A DNA stretch of 64,000 nt from Labrys sedimenti (lineage in GTDB: Bacteria > Pseudomonadota > Alphaproteobacteria > Rhizobiales > Labraceae). The stretch is taken from positions 310,001 to 374,000 of the forward strand of contig NZ_JAXOUF010000001.1 in assembly GCF_034424805.1 (NCBI RefSeq), read 5' to 3'. The notes beneath the pieces are model-generated. The model searched no databases and was not told the DNA's origin. It saw nothing but the letters and a program-made list of their open reading frames with translations. This document shows, piece by piece, positions 1 through 8,814 of this stretch; position 1 is the stretch's first letter, and each line of letters starts with the position of its first letter. The translations under genes were made by a program, and so were the position numbers.

Positions 1-44
1 ATTCCAAGATTTGAATCAATGGCTGTTTCGCAGATCGGATAGAA

Positions 45-743
45 GTGGGCCAGCTTATTTTCGCATGCGTGGTGCTGTTCTGCCTGTGGCCGTTCCTCAA
101 GCCGGGCATGCTGTCGAAGACGCCGGTCCTGGACAGCCTGCTGCGGCGCGGCGGCAGTTTCCTCGCCTTTGCTTTCGGCCTCTATCTGCTGACGCGCGGC
201 GCCTGGGGCATGGGGTTGCCATTGCTGCTTCTGGCGGCAGGCATGCGCGGCTGGCTGCCGCAATTGCCGGATGGCGTCATTCCGGGCTCGACGACGAGGC
301 CGAGTTCGGTGCGCACCGCGGATCTGGTGATCATGCTCGATGCCAACAGGCAACCGATGGACGGGCAGGTCATTCGCGGGCGGTTTTCGGGCCGGCGCCT
401 TTCAGCCATGCCGGCGGCGGAGCTGATGCAACTGCGTGCGGAGATCGCCGCCGACTTCGTCGGCCGTTCAATCCTTGAAGCTTATCTGGACCGCAGGCTT
501 GCCGGATGGCGTGAACACTTCAAGGACGATGCGCACGCGCGGGGCTTCGGAGCGGCGGCGTCCGACGCGATGACGAAGCAGGAAGCTTACCAGATCCTTG
601 GGGTGCAACCGGGGGCGAGCGCCGAGGAAATTCGTCGAGCGCACCGGGCGCTCATGAAGAAAATCCATCCCGACAAGGGGGGCACGACGCAGATGGCTGC
701 TCGTGTCAACCGGGCCAGGGACATGCTTCTTGAAGGCCATTGA
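45..743 (+). CDS. Membrane-anchored J-domain (DnaJ-like) protein
   Basis: 232 residues from a GTG start. The N-terminal third is hydrophobic, with likely membrane segments around residues 3-20 and 38-68. The C-terminal ~58 residues form a J domain: a helix starting TKQEAYQILGV, the diagnostic HPD tripeptide (in KIHPDKGG), and a closing helix. There is no Gly/Phe or zinc-finger region, so this is a type III J protein that should recruit DnaK/Hsp70 at the inner membrane. Such TM-plus-C-terminal-J proteins are common in alphaproteobacteria; the client is unknown. The start is uncertain because the window begins only 44 bp upstream. Confidence 0.85.
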   Translation: MGQLIFACVVLFCLWPFLKPGMLSKTPVLDSLLRRGGSFLAFAFGLYLLTRGAWGMGLPLLLLAAGMRGWLPQLPDGVIPGSTTRPSSVRTADLVIMLDANRQPMDGQVIRGRFSGRRLSAMPAAELMQLRAEIAADFVGRSILEAYLDRRLAGWREHFKDDAHARGFGAAASDAMTKQEAYQILGVQPGASAEEIRRAHRALMKKIHPDKGGTTQMAARVNRARDMLLEGH

Positions 744-1020
744 CGCAACTCCACCGAACTTGCTCGGTTCCGACGATGCTTGAGCGTCGCAGAACATGGT
801 TACGCAACGATTAAGCTTGCGACGTTTTCCCGGAGCAAAGTGCGTTCGGGTCAAAGCCGCCTCTATCCTGGGGCAAGCGGCGTCCATGACTGAATGCTTG
901 CTTGCTCCCACGCATTGGCTCGACATGCCTTTGCGTTTGCCCGCGATGCCGTGAAACCGCGGGGCGCCTTGTTTATCGCTCCCTTGCTTTGCGCCTTCTG
1001 TGTGAAAGCGCAATTCCCGC
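744..1020. other. Intergenic stretch between convergent genes
   Basis: No credible gene. It contains a short element at 830-847 (ccggagcaaag-t-gcgttc) that recurs with one change at 43646-43663, so it is probably a dispersed rhizobial-type repeat. The terminator of the carboxypeptidase gene follows at 1021-1057. Confidence 0.4.
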
Positions 1021-1057
1021 AAAACAAAGGCGCGGCCTATCCGAGGAAGGCCGCGCC
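1021..1057 (-). terminator. Rho-independent terminator of the D-Ala-D-Ala carboxypeptidase gene
   Basis: A perfect 10-bp stem (GGCGCGGCCT at 1029-1038 with AGGCCGCGCC at 1048-1057, 9-nt loop) is followed on the minus strand by TTTGTTTT. It lies 32 bp past the stop codon of the minus-strand gene. Confidence 0.8.
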
Positions 1058-1088
1058 CGAATGGGGAGAAAGTGTTCTTGCCGAGGGA

Positions 1089-2720
1089 TCAGAGCTTCAC
1101 GGCGACGCAGGCGAAGGAAGCCGCCTTGAGGGCGCTGCAGGCCGACTGGGCCTGGTTCTGATCGCTGAAGCCGGCGAAGCGTGCCCGCCACAGTGTCGAA
1201 CCGTTGCGGCTGACCGTCTCGGTGAAGGGGCGGGCGGAGGAGAGCGCCTTGTTGCCGGCTGCCTTGGCGCTGGACAGCAGTTGCCGGGCGGCTCCTTCGC
1301 TGTCGGTCGCGCCGATCTGGATGATCCAGCCGCTGCGCTGCGGTGCGGCGAGGGCGACCGAATCCCGGGTGACGGCAACGGTGCGGACGTTCTGCACCGT
1401 GGCGGTGGTGTCGGGGCTGGCCTCGTTGCTCTGGCCGGCGCGAACGGGCGGCGTGGCCGGCGCGGTCGTGACCGGCTGGAGGCCCTGTACCCAACGCATG
1501 CTCGGGGTGCTGGGTGCCGCAAAGGCCATGACCGGCTTGGCGGGAACGGGCTGGGGCCGGGCCTGCGGCGCAGAGACGGGCACCGCGTCCCCGACGATTT
1601 CGGGCGGCATCGGCGCCGCCACCGGCGCGGCCTGGCGGGCCTTCGCCGCTTCAGCGACGACGGCCGGCCGGACAACCGGCGGACGGGGCGGCGCTGCCAT
1701 GGGCTCGGCATCGTTTGGGAGTTCGGCCCGGGCAACCTGCGTGGCGGAACGGTCGACGGCGTTGCCGGCATAGGCGACGGGCAGATAGGCATCGATCAGG
1801 CGGCGCATCACGACGTCGCGCGAAGCGGCGCTGCGGCCGCCCATCACCACGGCGACCAATTGCCTGTCGTTGCGCTTGACCGAGGTCAGGAGGTTGAAGC
1901 CGCTGGCATTGGTGTAGCCGGTCTTGATGCCGTCGACGCCTTCCACCGAACCCAGCAGGCGGTTGTGGCCCGGGATCGGGCGTCCGCGATAGACGAAGCT
2001 GCGGGTCGAGAACAGGCGATAATAGTTCGGGAAGCGCTTCTGGATGGCCATGCCGAGGATGGCGAGATCGTGTGCGCTGGTGATCTGCCGGTTGTCGGGC
2101 AGGCCGGAGGCATTGACGAAGGTGGTGCGCGACATGCCGAGGGCACGGGCCTTGCGCGTCATGTAGTTGGCGAAATTGCCTTCCGAGCCGCCGAGGGCTT
2201 CGGCCACCACCACAGCGGCGTCATTGGCCGAGCGCGTCACCATGCCTTTGATAGCATCGTCGACGCGAATGGTCTGGCCGGCGCGCAGGCCGAGCTTGGT
2301 GGGGGATTGGGAGGCGGCATGGGCGGAGACGGGAAGTTCGGTCGCCATCGAAAGGCGGCCGGCCTGCAACTGTTCGAACAGGAGATAGAGCGTCATCACC
2401 TTGGTGATGGAGGCCGGATGCCTCAAGGCTTCGGGGGAGGCTTCGTAAAGCGTGCGGCCAGTCTTCACGTCGACCACGATGGCGGCATAGCGCGGATTGT
2501 TGCGCATGTCGGCGGGAATGGCCGAGGCGGCCGATTCCGTGCGGACGCGCTTGCTGCGCGCATGCTTCATCGTTTTCTGCGCCGGGGCGGCATGATGGCC
2601 GCGACGGCGCGCATCCGCTTCGTCCGGATGGAAGGCCAGGGTTGTCGTGAACACTACCAAGCCGGCTGCAACCATTGTGGTGGTCCGGGCCAGTCCGCCC
2701 CCGATCCAACGCGATAGCAT
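1089..2720 (-). CDS. D-alanyl-D-alanine carboxypeptidase (peptidase S11) with SPOR domain
   Basis: 543 residues. The ATG at 2720 starts a basic/hydrophobic signal sequence (about residues 1-36); the frame runs open further upstream but without signal-peptide logic. All three penicillin-binding signatures are present: SITK (Ser104, Lys107), SAN (164-166) and KTG (266-268). It should trim the terminal D-Ala from peptidoglycan pentapeptides in the periplasm. After the catalytic domain comes a long Pro/Ala-rich linker (about 310-465) and a C-terminal SPOR domain (about 470-543), which binds denuded glycan at the septum. S11 plus SPOR is a known alphaproteobacterial architecture (DacF/DacA-like). 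It is transcribed alone, with its own terminator. Confidence 0.92.
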   Translation of the reverse strand: MLSRWIGGGLARTTTMVAAGLVVFTTTLAFHPDEADARRRGHHAAPAQKTMKHARSKRVRTESAASAIPADMRNNPRYAAIVVDVKTGRTLYEASPEALRHPASITKVMTLYLLFEQLQAGRLSMATELPVSAHAASQSPTKLGLRAGQTIRVDDAIKGMVTRSANDAAVVVAEALGGSEGNFANYMTRKARALGMSRTTFVNASGLPDNRQITSAHDLAILGMAIQKRFPNYYRLFSTRSFVYRGRPIPGHNRLLGSVEGVDGIKTGYTNASGFNLLTSVKRNDRQLVAVVMGGRSAASRDVVMRRLIDAYLPVAYAGNAVDRSATQVARAELPNDAEPMAAPPRPPVVRPAVVAEAAKARQAAPVAAPMPPEIVGDAVPVSAPQARPQPVPAKPVMAFAAPSTPSMRWVQGLQPVTTAPATPPVRAGQSNEASPDTTATVQNVRTVAVTRDSVALAAPQRSGWIIQIGATDSEGAARQLLSSAKAAGNKALSSARPFTETVSRNGSTLWRARFAGFSDQNQAQSACSALKAASFACVAVKL

Positions 2721-3185
2721 GCAAAGTCCCCAATACTCACCGGCGCGACAGCACCGTCCATTACATGTCCCTGCGAGACCGGTGGTCTCATTCGCCCTTC
2801 GTCCGGGGCTCACCTCGCCCCTTTGCCGGAGGGAGGCTGTCTCACCGTGCCGCTGCAGGGACGACACAGTCAATGAACCTAGGCGGACGCGGTTACGGAT
2901 CGGTTAAGTGCCCAGCCAGCGCGGCATTTTGGTCGCATGATTGTCTGATTGGTTGAGAATGAATGAAAAAGAGGCACTTCACCCGCTGTTCAGAACGTGG
3001 AACCCATTATTGCGCGTTGTCGCACTAGCGGAAAGTCGGGGGCGATCATAAATTCAGTTCGTGGAAGCCTTTTTCCTCGTCGAGATCATGTTAGGCTGCA
3101 GGCGATTGCAGTTGTCGAAATGGAAGATTCAACGATTCTGGATATTGCATTGAGCGCCGCGCACAAGCCGTTTCCCCTGATCGGC
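2721..3185. other. Intergenic region between divergent dac-like gene and clpS
   Basis: No convincing gene. The clpS frame is open upstream to 2997, but those residues do not resemble ClpS N-termini. The region must hold both promoters; I could not assign -35/-10 boxes with confidence. Confidence 0.35.
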
Positions 3186-3518
3186 ATGGCCCGCGAGCCC
3201 CGCGCTCCAGGTGGCGGTGAGGGCACTAACGCGGCCGTGATTACCAAGACGCGGCCGGCGACCAAACGCCCCAAACTCTACCGGGTCCTGTTGCTGAATG
3301 ACGATTATACCCCGATGGAATTCGTCATCGAGGTGCTGGAGCGCTTCTTCAACAAGGACCGCGACGGTGCCACCCACATCATGCTGCATGTTCACCACAA
3401 TGGCGTGGGAGAATGCGGCATCTACACCTACGAGGTCGCGGAGACCAAGGTGACTCAAGTCATGGATTTTGCCCGTAAGCATCAGCATCCGCTGCAATGC
3501 GTCATGGAAGAAAAGTGA
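3186..3518 (+). CDS. clpS: ATP-dependent Clp protease adaptor ClpS
   Basis: 110 residues from the ATG at 3186, giving MAREPRAPGGG and then the family core. The core shows LYRVLLLNDDYTPMEFV, the hydrophobic pocket region, HVHHNGVGECGIYTYEVAETK, and the C-terminal DFARKHQHPLQC that matches alphaproteobacterial ClpS. ClpS binds N-degron substrates (Leu/Phe/Tyr/Trp N-termini) and delivers them to the N-domain of ClpA. An ATG at 3120 would add 22 residues; 3186 gives the usual family length. clpA starts 10 bp after the stop, so the adaptor and its unfoldase are co-expressed. Confidence 0.93.
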   Translation: MAREPRAPGGGEGTNAAVITKTRPATKRPKLYRVLLLNDDYTPMEFVIEVLERFFNKDRDGATHIMLHVHHNGVGECGIYTYEVAETKVTQVMDFARKHQHPLQCVMEEK

Positions 3519-3528
3519 GGAACTGATC

Positions 3529-5949
3529 GTGCCATCCTTTTCAAGACACCTCGAACAGTCCCTCCATCGCGCTCTGGCCGCCGCCAATCAGCGCCATCAC
3601 GAATATGCGACTCTCGAACATCTGCTGCTCTCCCTGATCGAGGACCAGGACGCGGCGGCTGTGATGCGGGCCTGCAATGTCGATCTCGACATCCTCAGGC
3701 GCAACCTGGTCGAATATATCGACACCGAACTGGAGAACCTGGTCTCCGACGGCCGCGACGACGCCAAGCCGACGGCAGGGTTCCAGCGCGTCATCCAGCG
3801 CGCCGTCATCCACGTGCAGTCATCGGGCCGCGAGGAAGTCACCGGCGCCAATGTACTGGTGGCGATCTTCGCCGAACGCGAGAGCCACGCCGCCTATTTC
3901 CTGCAGGAGCAGGACATGACGCGCTATGACGCCGTGAACTACATCTCGCACGGCATCGCCAAGCGCCCCGGCCTGTCGGAAGCCAAGGCTCCGCGCGGCG
4001 TCGACGAGACCGATGGCGACAGCCCGAAGACCACGGCCAATGGCGAGGATGCGTCCAAGAAGAAGCAGGACGCCATCGATGCCTATTGCGTCAACCTCAA
4101 CAAGAAGGCGAGGGACGGCAAGATCGACCCGCTGATCGGGCGCGACAGCGAGATCACGCGCACCATCCAGGTGCTCTGCCGCCGCCAGAAGAACAATCCG
4201 CTTTTCGTCGGCGATCCCGGCGTCGGCAAGACCGCGATCGCCGAGGGCCTTGCGCGCCGCATCATCGAGGGCGACGTGCCGGAAGTGCTGCGCGGCGCCA
4301 CCGTGTTTGCGCTCGACATGGGCACGCTGCTCGCCGGCACGCGCTATCGCGGTGATTTCGAGGAGCGCCTGAAGCAGGTGGTGAAGGAGATCGAGGCCTA
4401 TCCGGGCGCGATCCTGTTCATCGACGAGATCCATACGGTGATCGGCGCCGGCGCCACCTCGGGCGGCGCCATGGATGCCTCCAACCTGCTGAAGCCGGCC
4501 CTGGCCGCCGGCCTGCTGCGCTGCATCGGCTCGACCACCTACAAGGAATACCGCCAGTATTTCGAGAAGGACCGCGCCTTGGTGCGCCGGTTCCAGAAGA
4601 TCGACGTGGCGGAACCCTCCATCCCCGACACGATCGAGATCCTCAAGGGCCTCAAGCCCTATTACGAGGAATATCACAAGCTGCGCTACACCAACGACGC
4701 CATCAAGGCGGCGGTGGAGCTGTCGGCCAAATACATCAATGACCGCAAGCTGCCGGACAAGGCGATCGACGTCATCGATGAAACCGGCGCTTCGCAGATG
4801 CTGGTGACCGAAAGCCGGCGCAAGAAGACGATCGGCGTCAAGGAGATCGAGGCGACCATCGCCACCATGGCCCGCATCCCGCCCAAGACCGTGTCGAAGG
4901 ACGATACGGAGACGCTGCGGAATCTGGAGACGAACCTCAAGAGGGTGGTCTACGGGCAGGACAAGGCGATCAAGCAGCTCTCGGCCGCCATCAAGCTGGC
5001 CCGTGCCGGCCTGCGCGACCCGGAGAAGCCGATCGGCAACTATCTGTTCTCGGGGCCGACCGGTGTCGGCAAGACCGAAGTCGCCCGCCAGCTCGCCTCC
5101 GTGCTCGGCATCAACCTCCTGCGCTTCGACATGTCGGAATATATGGAGCGCCATACGGTGTCGCGCCTGATCGGTGCGCCTCCCGGCTATGTCGGCTTCG
5201 ACCAAGGCGGCCTGCTCACCGACGGCATCGACCAGAACCCGCATTGCGTACTGCTGCTGGACGAGATCGAGAAGGCCCATCCGGACCTGTTCAACATCCT
5301 GTTGCAGGTGATGGATCACGGCAAGCTCACCGATCACAACGGCAAGAGCGTCGACTTCCGCAACGTGATCCTGATCATGACCACCAATGCCGGTGCGGCT
5401 GACCTGGCCAAGGCGGCCTTCGGCTTCACCAAGAACAAGCGCGAGGGCGACGATACCGAGGCGATCAACCGCCTGTTCACGCCGGAGTTCCGCAACCGCC
5501 TGGATGCGACCATCGGCTTCGACCACCTGTCTCAGGAGATCGTCAGCCAGGTTGTCGACAAGTTCATCGCGCAACTCGAAGTGCAGCTTGCCGATCGTCA
5601 TGTCGCGGTGGAACTTTCCAACGACGCGCGTACCTGGCTGGTGGCGAATGGCTATGACGAGTTCATGGGCGCCCGGCCGATGGCTCGCCTGATCCAGCAG
5701 GCCATAAAGACGCCGCTGGCCGACGAGGTGCTGTTCGGTCGGCTGAAATCGGGCGGCGCCGTGCGGGTGACGGTCGTCACCAACGAAGAGGGCAAGCAGG
5801 AACTGGGCTTCGAATATCCTGCAGGCCCGGCCAAGCCCAAGCCCGAACAGGTGGTGGCCGACAACAGCCAGGCGTCGGCCAAGAAGCCCAAGGCCAAGCC
5901 GAAGGGCCCGCCGCAGCGCGAGCCCGACGCACCGGCCGGCGCGGAATAG
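3529..5949 (+). CDS. clpA: ATP-dependent Clp protease ATP-binding subunit ClpA
   Basis: 806 residues from a GTG at 3529, preceded by a gagg ribosome site; upstream in-frame ATGs lie inside clpS and are rejected. Order of domains: Clp N-domain (about 1-150), AAA+ module 1 with Walker A GDPGVGKT near 228-235 and Walker B FIDEIH, AAA+ module 2 with Walker A GPTGVGKT near 509-516 and LLLDEIEKAHPD, then the D2 small domain. The ClpP-docking loop reads AAFGF, in place of the IGL seen in E. coli. The acidic/basic Lys/Pro-rich tail (about 770-806) is longer than in E. coli. ClpA unfolds substrates and feeds them to ClpP, which is not in this window. Confidence 0.96.
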   Translation: MPSFSRHLEQSLHRALAAANQRHHEYATLEHLLLSLIEDQDAAAVMRACNVDLDILRRNLVEYIDTELENLVSDGRDDAKPTAGFQRVIQRAVIHVQSSGREEVTGANVLVAIFAERESHAAYFLQEQDMTRYDAVNYISHGIAKRPGLSEAKAPRGVDETDGDSPKTTANGEDASKKKQDAIDAYCVNLNKKARDGKIDPLIGRDSEITRTIQVLCRRQKNNPLFVGDPGVGKTAIAEGLARRIIEGDVPEVLRGATVFALDMGTLLAGTRYRGDFEERLKQVVKEIEAYPGAILFIDEIHTVIGAGATSGGAMDASNLLKPALAAGLLRCIGSTTYKEYRQYFEKDRALVRRFQKIDVAEPSIPDTIEILKGLKPYYEEYHKLRYTNDAIKAAVELSAKYINDRKLPDKAIDVIDETGASQMLVTESRRKKTIGVKEIEATIATMARIPPKTVSKDDTETLRNLETNLKRVVYGQDKAIKQLSAAIKLARAGLRDPEKPIGNYLFSGPTGVGKTEVARQLASVLGINLLRFDMSEYMERHTVSRLIGAPPGYVGFDQGGLLTDGIDQNPHCVLLLDEIEKAHPDLFNILLQVMDHGKLTDHNGKSVDFRNVILIMTTNAGAADLAKAAFGFTKNKREGDDTEAINRLFTPEFRNRLDATIGFDHLSQEIVSQVVDKFIAQLEVQLADRHVAVELSNDARTWLVANGYDEFMGARPMARLIQQAIKTPLADEVLFGRLKSGGAVRVTVVTNEEGKQELGFEYPAGPAKPKPEQVVADNSQASAKKPKAKPKGPPQREPDAPAGAE

Positions 5950-5980
5950 GGCTGCCTCGCAAGGACGGCTACCGAACATC

Positions 5981-6023
5981 CGAGGGGGTGGAACGCACCG
6001 GCGTTTCACCCCCTCGTCGTTTA
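5981..6023 (+). terminator. Terminator of clpS-clpA
   Basis: A 16-bp near-perfect stem (5981-5996 with 6001-6016, 4-nt loop) built on CGAGGGGGTG / CACCCCCTCG is followed by tcgttta. It sits 31 bp after the clpA stop and just before the stop of the convergent minus-strand gene, so it may serve both. Confidence 0.75.
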
Positions 6024-6040
6024 GCCGGTTGAAAGAGCGA

Positions 6041-6493
6041 TCAGCGTATGAAGGTCGATCGCAAGGCCAGGACGGCTCCACGCCCGAAGCCATAGCTGGT
6101 GATCAAGAAGCTCAACAGATTGAGGCCGATGAAAATCGTGCGGGCAAATCCCGTGACGGGCGACGGGCCGGTCGGGTCCAGGGCAGGAAAGATGGCCATC
6201 AGCAGGAAGAGCATCGAATTTGTGAACGCACCGATGACCATGGCCCAGCGGACATGCCATGGCAGCGCAATCCTGGTGCCGTAGAAGCCCAAAAGCAGAG
6301 CGCTCATCAAGAGAAAGTCGATATGCGCCTGCAGGACACGTTGATATTTTCCGGGGAAGACCGCACCGAATCCCGGGAGTTGCAAGGCCAGTCCCACCAG
6401 GCACCAGGCAAGGACAAGGGCAACGATGAGCCAAAGGGCTCCGCCCCTTAGAAGAAGTTTGCCCTGGACATTGTCTTCCTTCGTGTCCGGCAT
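6041..6493 (-). CDS. Four-helix membrane protein of unknown function
   Basis: 150 residues with four predicted membrane segments (about 18-38, 55-72, 83-102 and 117-135). The pattern of an A-H-x-D motif in TM2 (LQAHIDFLLMSAL) and a polar small-residue stretch in TM3 (GAFTNSMLFLL) recalls the hydroxylaminobenzene mutase / styrene-oxide isomerase fold, but the match is by eye and weak. No enzyme for styrene or nitroarene metabolism is nearby, so function is open. It stands alone, 83 bp downstream of the TolQ-like operon in the same direction. Confidence 0.6.
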   Translation of the reverse strand: MPDTKEDNVQGKLLLRGGALWLIVALVLAWCLVGLALQLPGFGAVFPGKYQRVLQAHIDFLLMSALLLGFYGTRIALPWHVRWAMVIGAFTNSMLFLLMAIFPALDPTGPSPVTGFARTIFIGLNLLSFLITSYGFGRGAVLALRSTFIR

Positions 6494-6576
6494 GTCTTGT
6501 TTCCAATTCTATTGAAGACCGCATGGTTCAGAACATGGAAGGCAGCGTCGCTGCCGCGATGAACGGCAAGGCAGGG

Positions 6577-7170
6577 TCAGGGCATGTCCTTCGGCGGCAA
6601 CGCCGGTTTCGGTAGCGGCACGAGATCGACGTTGCGCGATTGCCCGCCGAGAAAAGCCGGGTCGAACAGGCCGCCGCCGGAGGGATCCCCTCCGGGTGGT
6701 GCTCCGGTTTGCAGCGGGCCGGTGGGGACGCTTTGCGATGCTCCCGTTCCGAAAAATTCCGCGCGTCCCCCCTGCAGATTGCCCTTCTCGATCTCCTTTT
6801 GCGCCTTGGCCACCCGGCCGGCGAGGTTCGTCGTATAAGGCAGGCGATAGGCCCGCGGCTCGCCGGTCGGCAGGTTGGCCGCATCCAGCTCCTCGAGCCA
6901 GAGATGGATGGCACCGGTTTCGCCTTGGACGACATTGGGTTCGACGATCCTCGTCCACAGCACCTGAAAGCGGGCCGGCACGCCGACCGGGGCCGACCAG
7001 CCCAGCAAGCCTTGCATCGAGAAGAACACGACGACATAGAACAGGCTCGCCACGACGATCGCGCCGATCTTGACCAGACGCGGCAATGCCAGCCCGATCA
7101 GCACGGTGAGCATCAGGAGGCTGAGGAAGACATAGGCGAGCACCAGGCAGAGCAGGTTGGTCTCAAGCAT
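6577..7170 (-). CDS. Membrane protein, third gene of the TolQ-like operon
   Basis: 197 residues. Two membrane segments occupy the first third (about 4-27 and 32-55), followed by a soluble domain and a low-complexity Gly/Pro-rich tail (about 145-180). I do not recognise a named family. It starts 27 bp after the stop of the single-TM protein gene, so it belongs to the same transcript. The N-in, two-TM topology with a non-cytoplasmic or cytoplasmic C-domain cannot be resolved from sequence alone. A part in the TolQ-like complex is inferred only from linkage. Confidence 0.7.
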   Translation of the reverse strand: MLETNLLCLVLAYVFLSLLMLTVLIGLALPRLVKIGAIVVASLFYVVVFFSMQGLLGWSAPVGVPARFQVLWTRIVEPNVVQGETGAIHLWLEELDAANLPTGEPRAYRLPYTTNLAGRVAKAQKEIEKGNLQGGRAEFFGTGASQSVPTGPLQTGAPPGGDPSGGGLFDPAFLGGQSRNVDLVPLPKPALPPKDMP

Positions 7171-7197
7171 GATCGCCGCCCACCGTCATTGCCGCGG

Positions 7198-7830
7198 TCA
7201 TAGGTTCTTGCTCCAGGCATTGTGCATGCCGCGCAAGATCGACTTGGCCTCCCGGCTGGTGCCGGTGACCTCGCCCTGCGCGTCCATGGTGAAGCGTATG
7301 GCGGTCTGCTCGCTTCCCCCGTCAGCCGTTTCAATCGTCTCCCGGGCGACGATCTTGGCGACCGGATTGAGCTTTTGCACCGTTACCGTCACCGGCACCG
7401 GCTGCTTGGTCAGGGCGGTGAAGTGATAGACGTTCACGGTATATTCGCCGGCGACGAAACCGCGAATGCTGACGAGCTCCTCGCGCACCTTGGTCTGTTG
7501 CTTGCGCCCGTTGACCATGACGAAATCGTTGAGGCCGCCGCGATCGTCGCGGTCGAGCACCAGGAAACCCGCTTCGCGCCGGCGGTACCAGGCGATGTTG
7601 CCGAGCGGATCCTGGACGAAGATGTCCATGTCGTCGGGATGATTGTCGGGCCAATCCATGGTGATGATGAACTCGGCCTTGCTGTCGATCTTGCCCTCAT
7701 TGGCCTTGGGGGAAATGATGATGAACACCACGAAGAACAGGAAGGCGATGACCTGCAGGGCCTTGAACAGCACCACGCTGAACGGGTCGAAGGCTTCTTC
7801 CCGTCCGTGGAGATCGAAGTCATCGATCAT
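7198..7830 (-). CDS. Single-TM protein partnered with a TolQ-like channel subunit (ExbD/TolR-like position)
   Basis: 210 residues; the ATG at 7830 overlaps the upstream stop (ATGA), implying translational coupling. One membrane segment spans about 16-40 (PFSVVLFKALQVIAFLFFVV). An Asp (D15) sits immediately before it, where ExbD, TolR and MotB carry the proton-binding Asp. The rest is exported-looking: a beta-rich region with DDMDIFVQDPLG and FLVLDRDDRGG resembles the DUF2135/YfaP-type beta-sandwich, then VAGEYTVNVYHF. It lacks an OmpA peptidoglycan-binding domain and the usual ExbD fold. Function is unknown; a stator-like partner of the upstream gene is the best inference. Confidence 0.72.
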   Translation of the reverse strand: MIDDFDLHGREEAFDPFSVVLFKALQVIAFLFFVVFIIISPKANEGKIDSKAEFIITMDWPDNHPDDMDIFVQDPLGNIAWYRRREAGFLVLDRDDRGGLNDFVMVNGRKQQTKVREELVSIRGFVAGEYTVNVYHFTALTKQPVPVTVTVQKLNPVAKIVARETIETADGGSEQTAIRFTMDAQGEVTGTSREAKSILRGMHNAWSKNL

Positions 7831-8576
7831 CCCGGCGCCCTTTGCGCTTCCAGCGCCGAAATCACATGGACTTCGGTGAGGTCGACCGCGAAGGAGAAGA
7901 TGCGCGAGGTGGCGCCGTCGAGGAAATGATATTGCACCTTGATCATGATCGAACCGATGAGGCCTACCAGAGTGGTGTACATGGCAACCGCCATGCCCCC
8001 GCTCATCAGCGACATCGAACTGCGCACGGCTTCCTTGCTGTCGGTGTCGAGCCCGGCGATCGGAGCCAGCATCATGATGAAGCCGACGATGGTGCCGAGC
8101 AGCCCGAGCTTCATCAACGTATCGCTGGCAAAGGCACCATAGCGGTTGGAACCCCGCAGCCGGTCGGCGAGGACGCGCAACAGCAAGGTTTGGTCGAGGC
8201 GGGCCGCGCCTTGCAGGTCGGCCTTGGTGACGAGGTCGCGTATATGGCCGGCGACCAGGCCTTGCCCAAGCTTTCCGTCGGGCACCGAACCCATGGTCGC
8301 CAGGGCGGACTTGCCGCCTCGAATGACCCATTGGGCCGTGCGGCGGGCAGCCTCCCCCTCGCGCCCGATGAAAAGGATGCGCCACAGGCAATGTAGACTG
8401 CTTGCGACATAGAGGAGGACGATGACAACGGAGATATAGGTCCTGTCCTCGTCGATCATCTTGGCGATGAAGCCAAAATACCAGAGTACGAGGAAGGCGA
8501 AGATGCTGACGCCGGTAAAGATGAGCCAGGGCAGCAGGGGATCTGCACCGGAAAGGCGCGGTTGACGCTCGCTCAT
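7827..8576 (-). CDS. MotA/TolQ/ExbB proton-channel family protein
   Basis: 249 residues. Two N-terminal membrane segments (about 13-33 and 46-64), a cytoplasmic middle region, then the family core: TLMKLGLLGTIVGFIMML and SGGMAVAMYTTLVGLIGS, the two pore-lining helices of TolQ/ExbB/MotA proteins. These channels couple proton flow to work done by a TolR/ExbD/MotB partner. This operon lacks tol, ton, pal or flagellar genes, so it is not a standard Tol-Pal, Ton or motor system. It is first of three co-directional genes. Confidence 0.82.
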   Translation of the reverse strand: MSERQPRLSGADPLLPWLIFTGVSIFAFLVLWYFGFIAKMIDEDRTYISVVIVLLYVASSLHCLWRILFIGREGEAARRTAQWVIRGGKSALATMGSVPDGKLGQGLVAGHIRDLVTKADLQGAARLDQTLLLRVLADRLRGSNRYGAFASDTLMKLGLLGTIVGFIMMLAPIAGLDTDSKEAVRSSMSLMSGGMAVAMYTTLVGLIGSIMIKVQYHFLDGATSRIFSFAVDLTEVHVISALEAQRAPG

Positions 8577-8814
8577 GGGACGGTCGGACTCATTGGACGT
8601 TTGGACTCAGGGGACTTGCTGACAGTTGCTATGGATCGATGGATCATGTTCCAGGCTAGCAACGGCGAAAGCCGGCAGCCTGGGTAGAGGTCCCGATCTC
8701 ATTTGGGCATTTTGCCCGACATTGGCTTCCGGGCGTCGTCTCGCAGCCTTTGTGCTTGCCAGCCCTGTAGGCCATGCTCACTATTCGAGGGGGTCGATCC
8801 AGCAAGAGTGGGCC
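8577..8814. other. Divergent promoter region
   Basis: 238 bp between the TolQ-like operon (minus) and the histidine kinase (plus). The kinase frame is open through much of it, but no residues look family-like. No clear operator was seen. Confidence 0.3.

Noticed and set aside
894..2717. A 607-codon plus-strand frame opposite the carboxypeptidase gene
   Set aside because: Low-complexity Gly/Arg-rich translation; the opposite strand has intact SxxK, SxN and KTG motifs.
2997..3185. Longer ClpS start
   Set aside because: Residues before 3186 do not match ClpS N-termini and would exceed the family length.
3820..6093. A 757-codon open frame on the minus strand opposite clpA
   Set aside because: It mirrors clpA codon bias in high-GC DNA; the translation has no family features, and clpA is certain.
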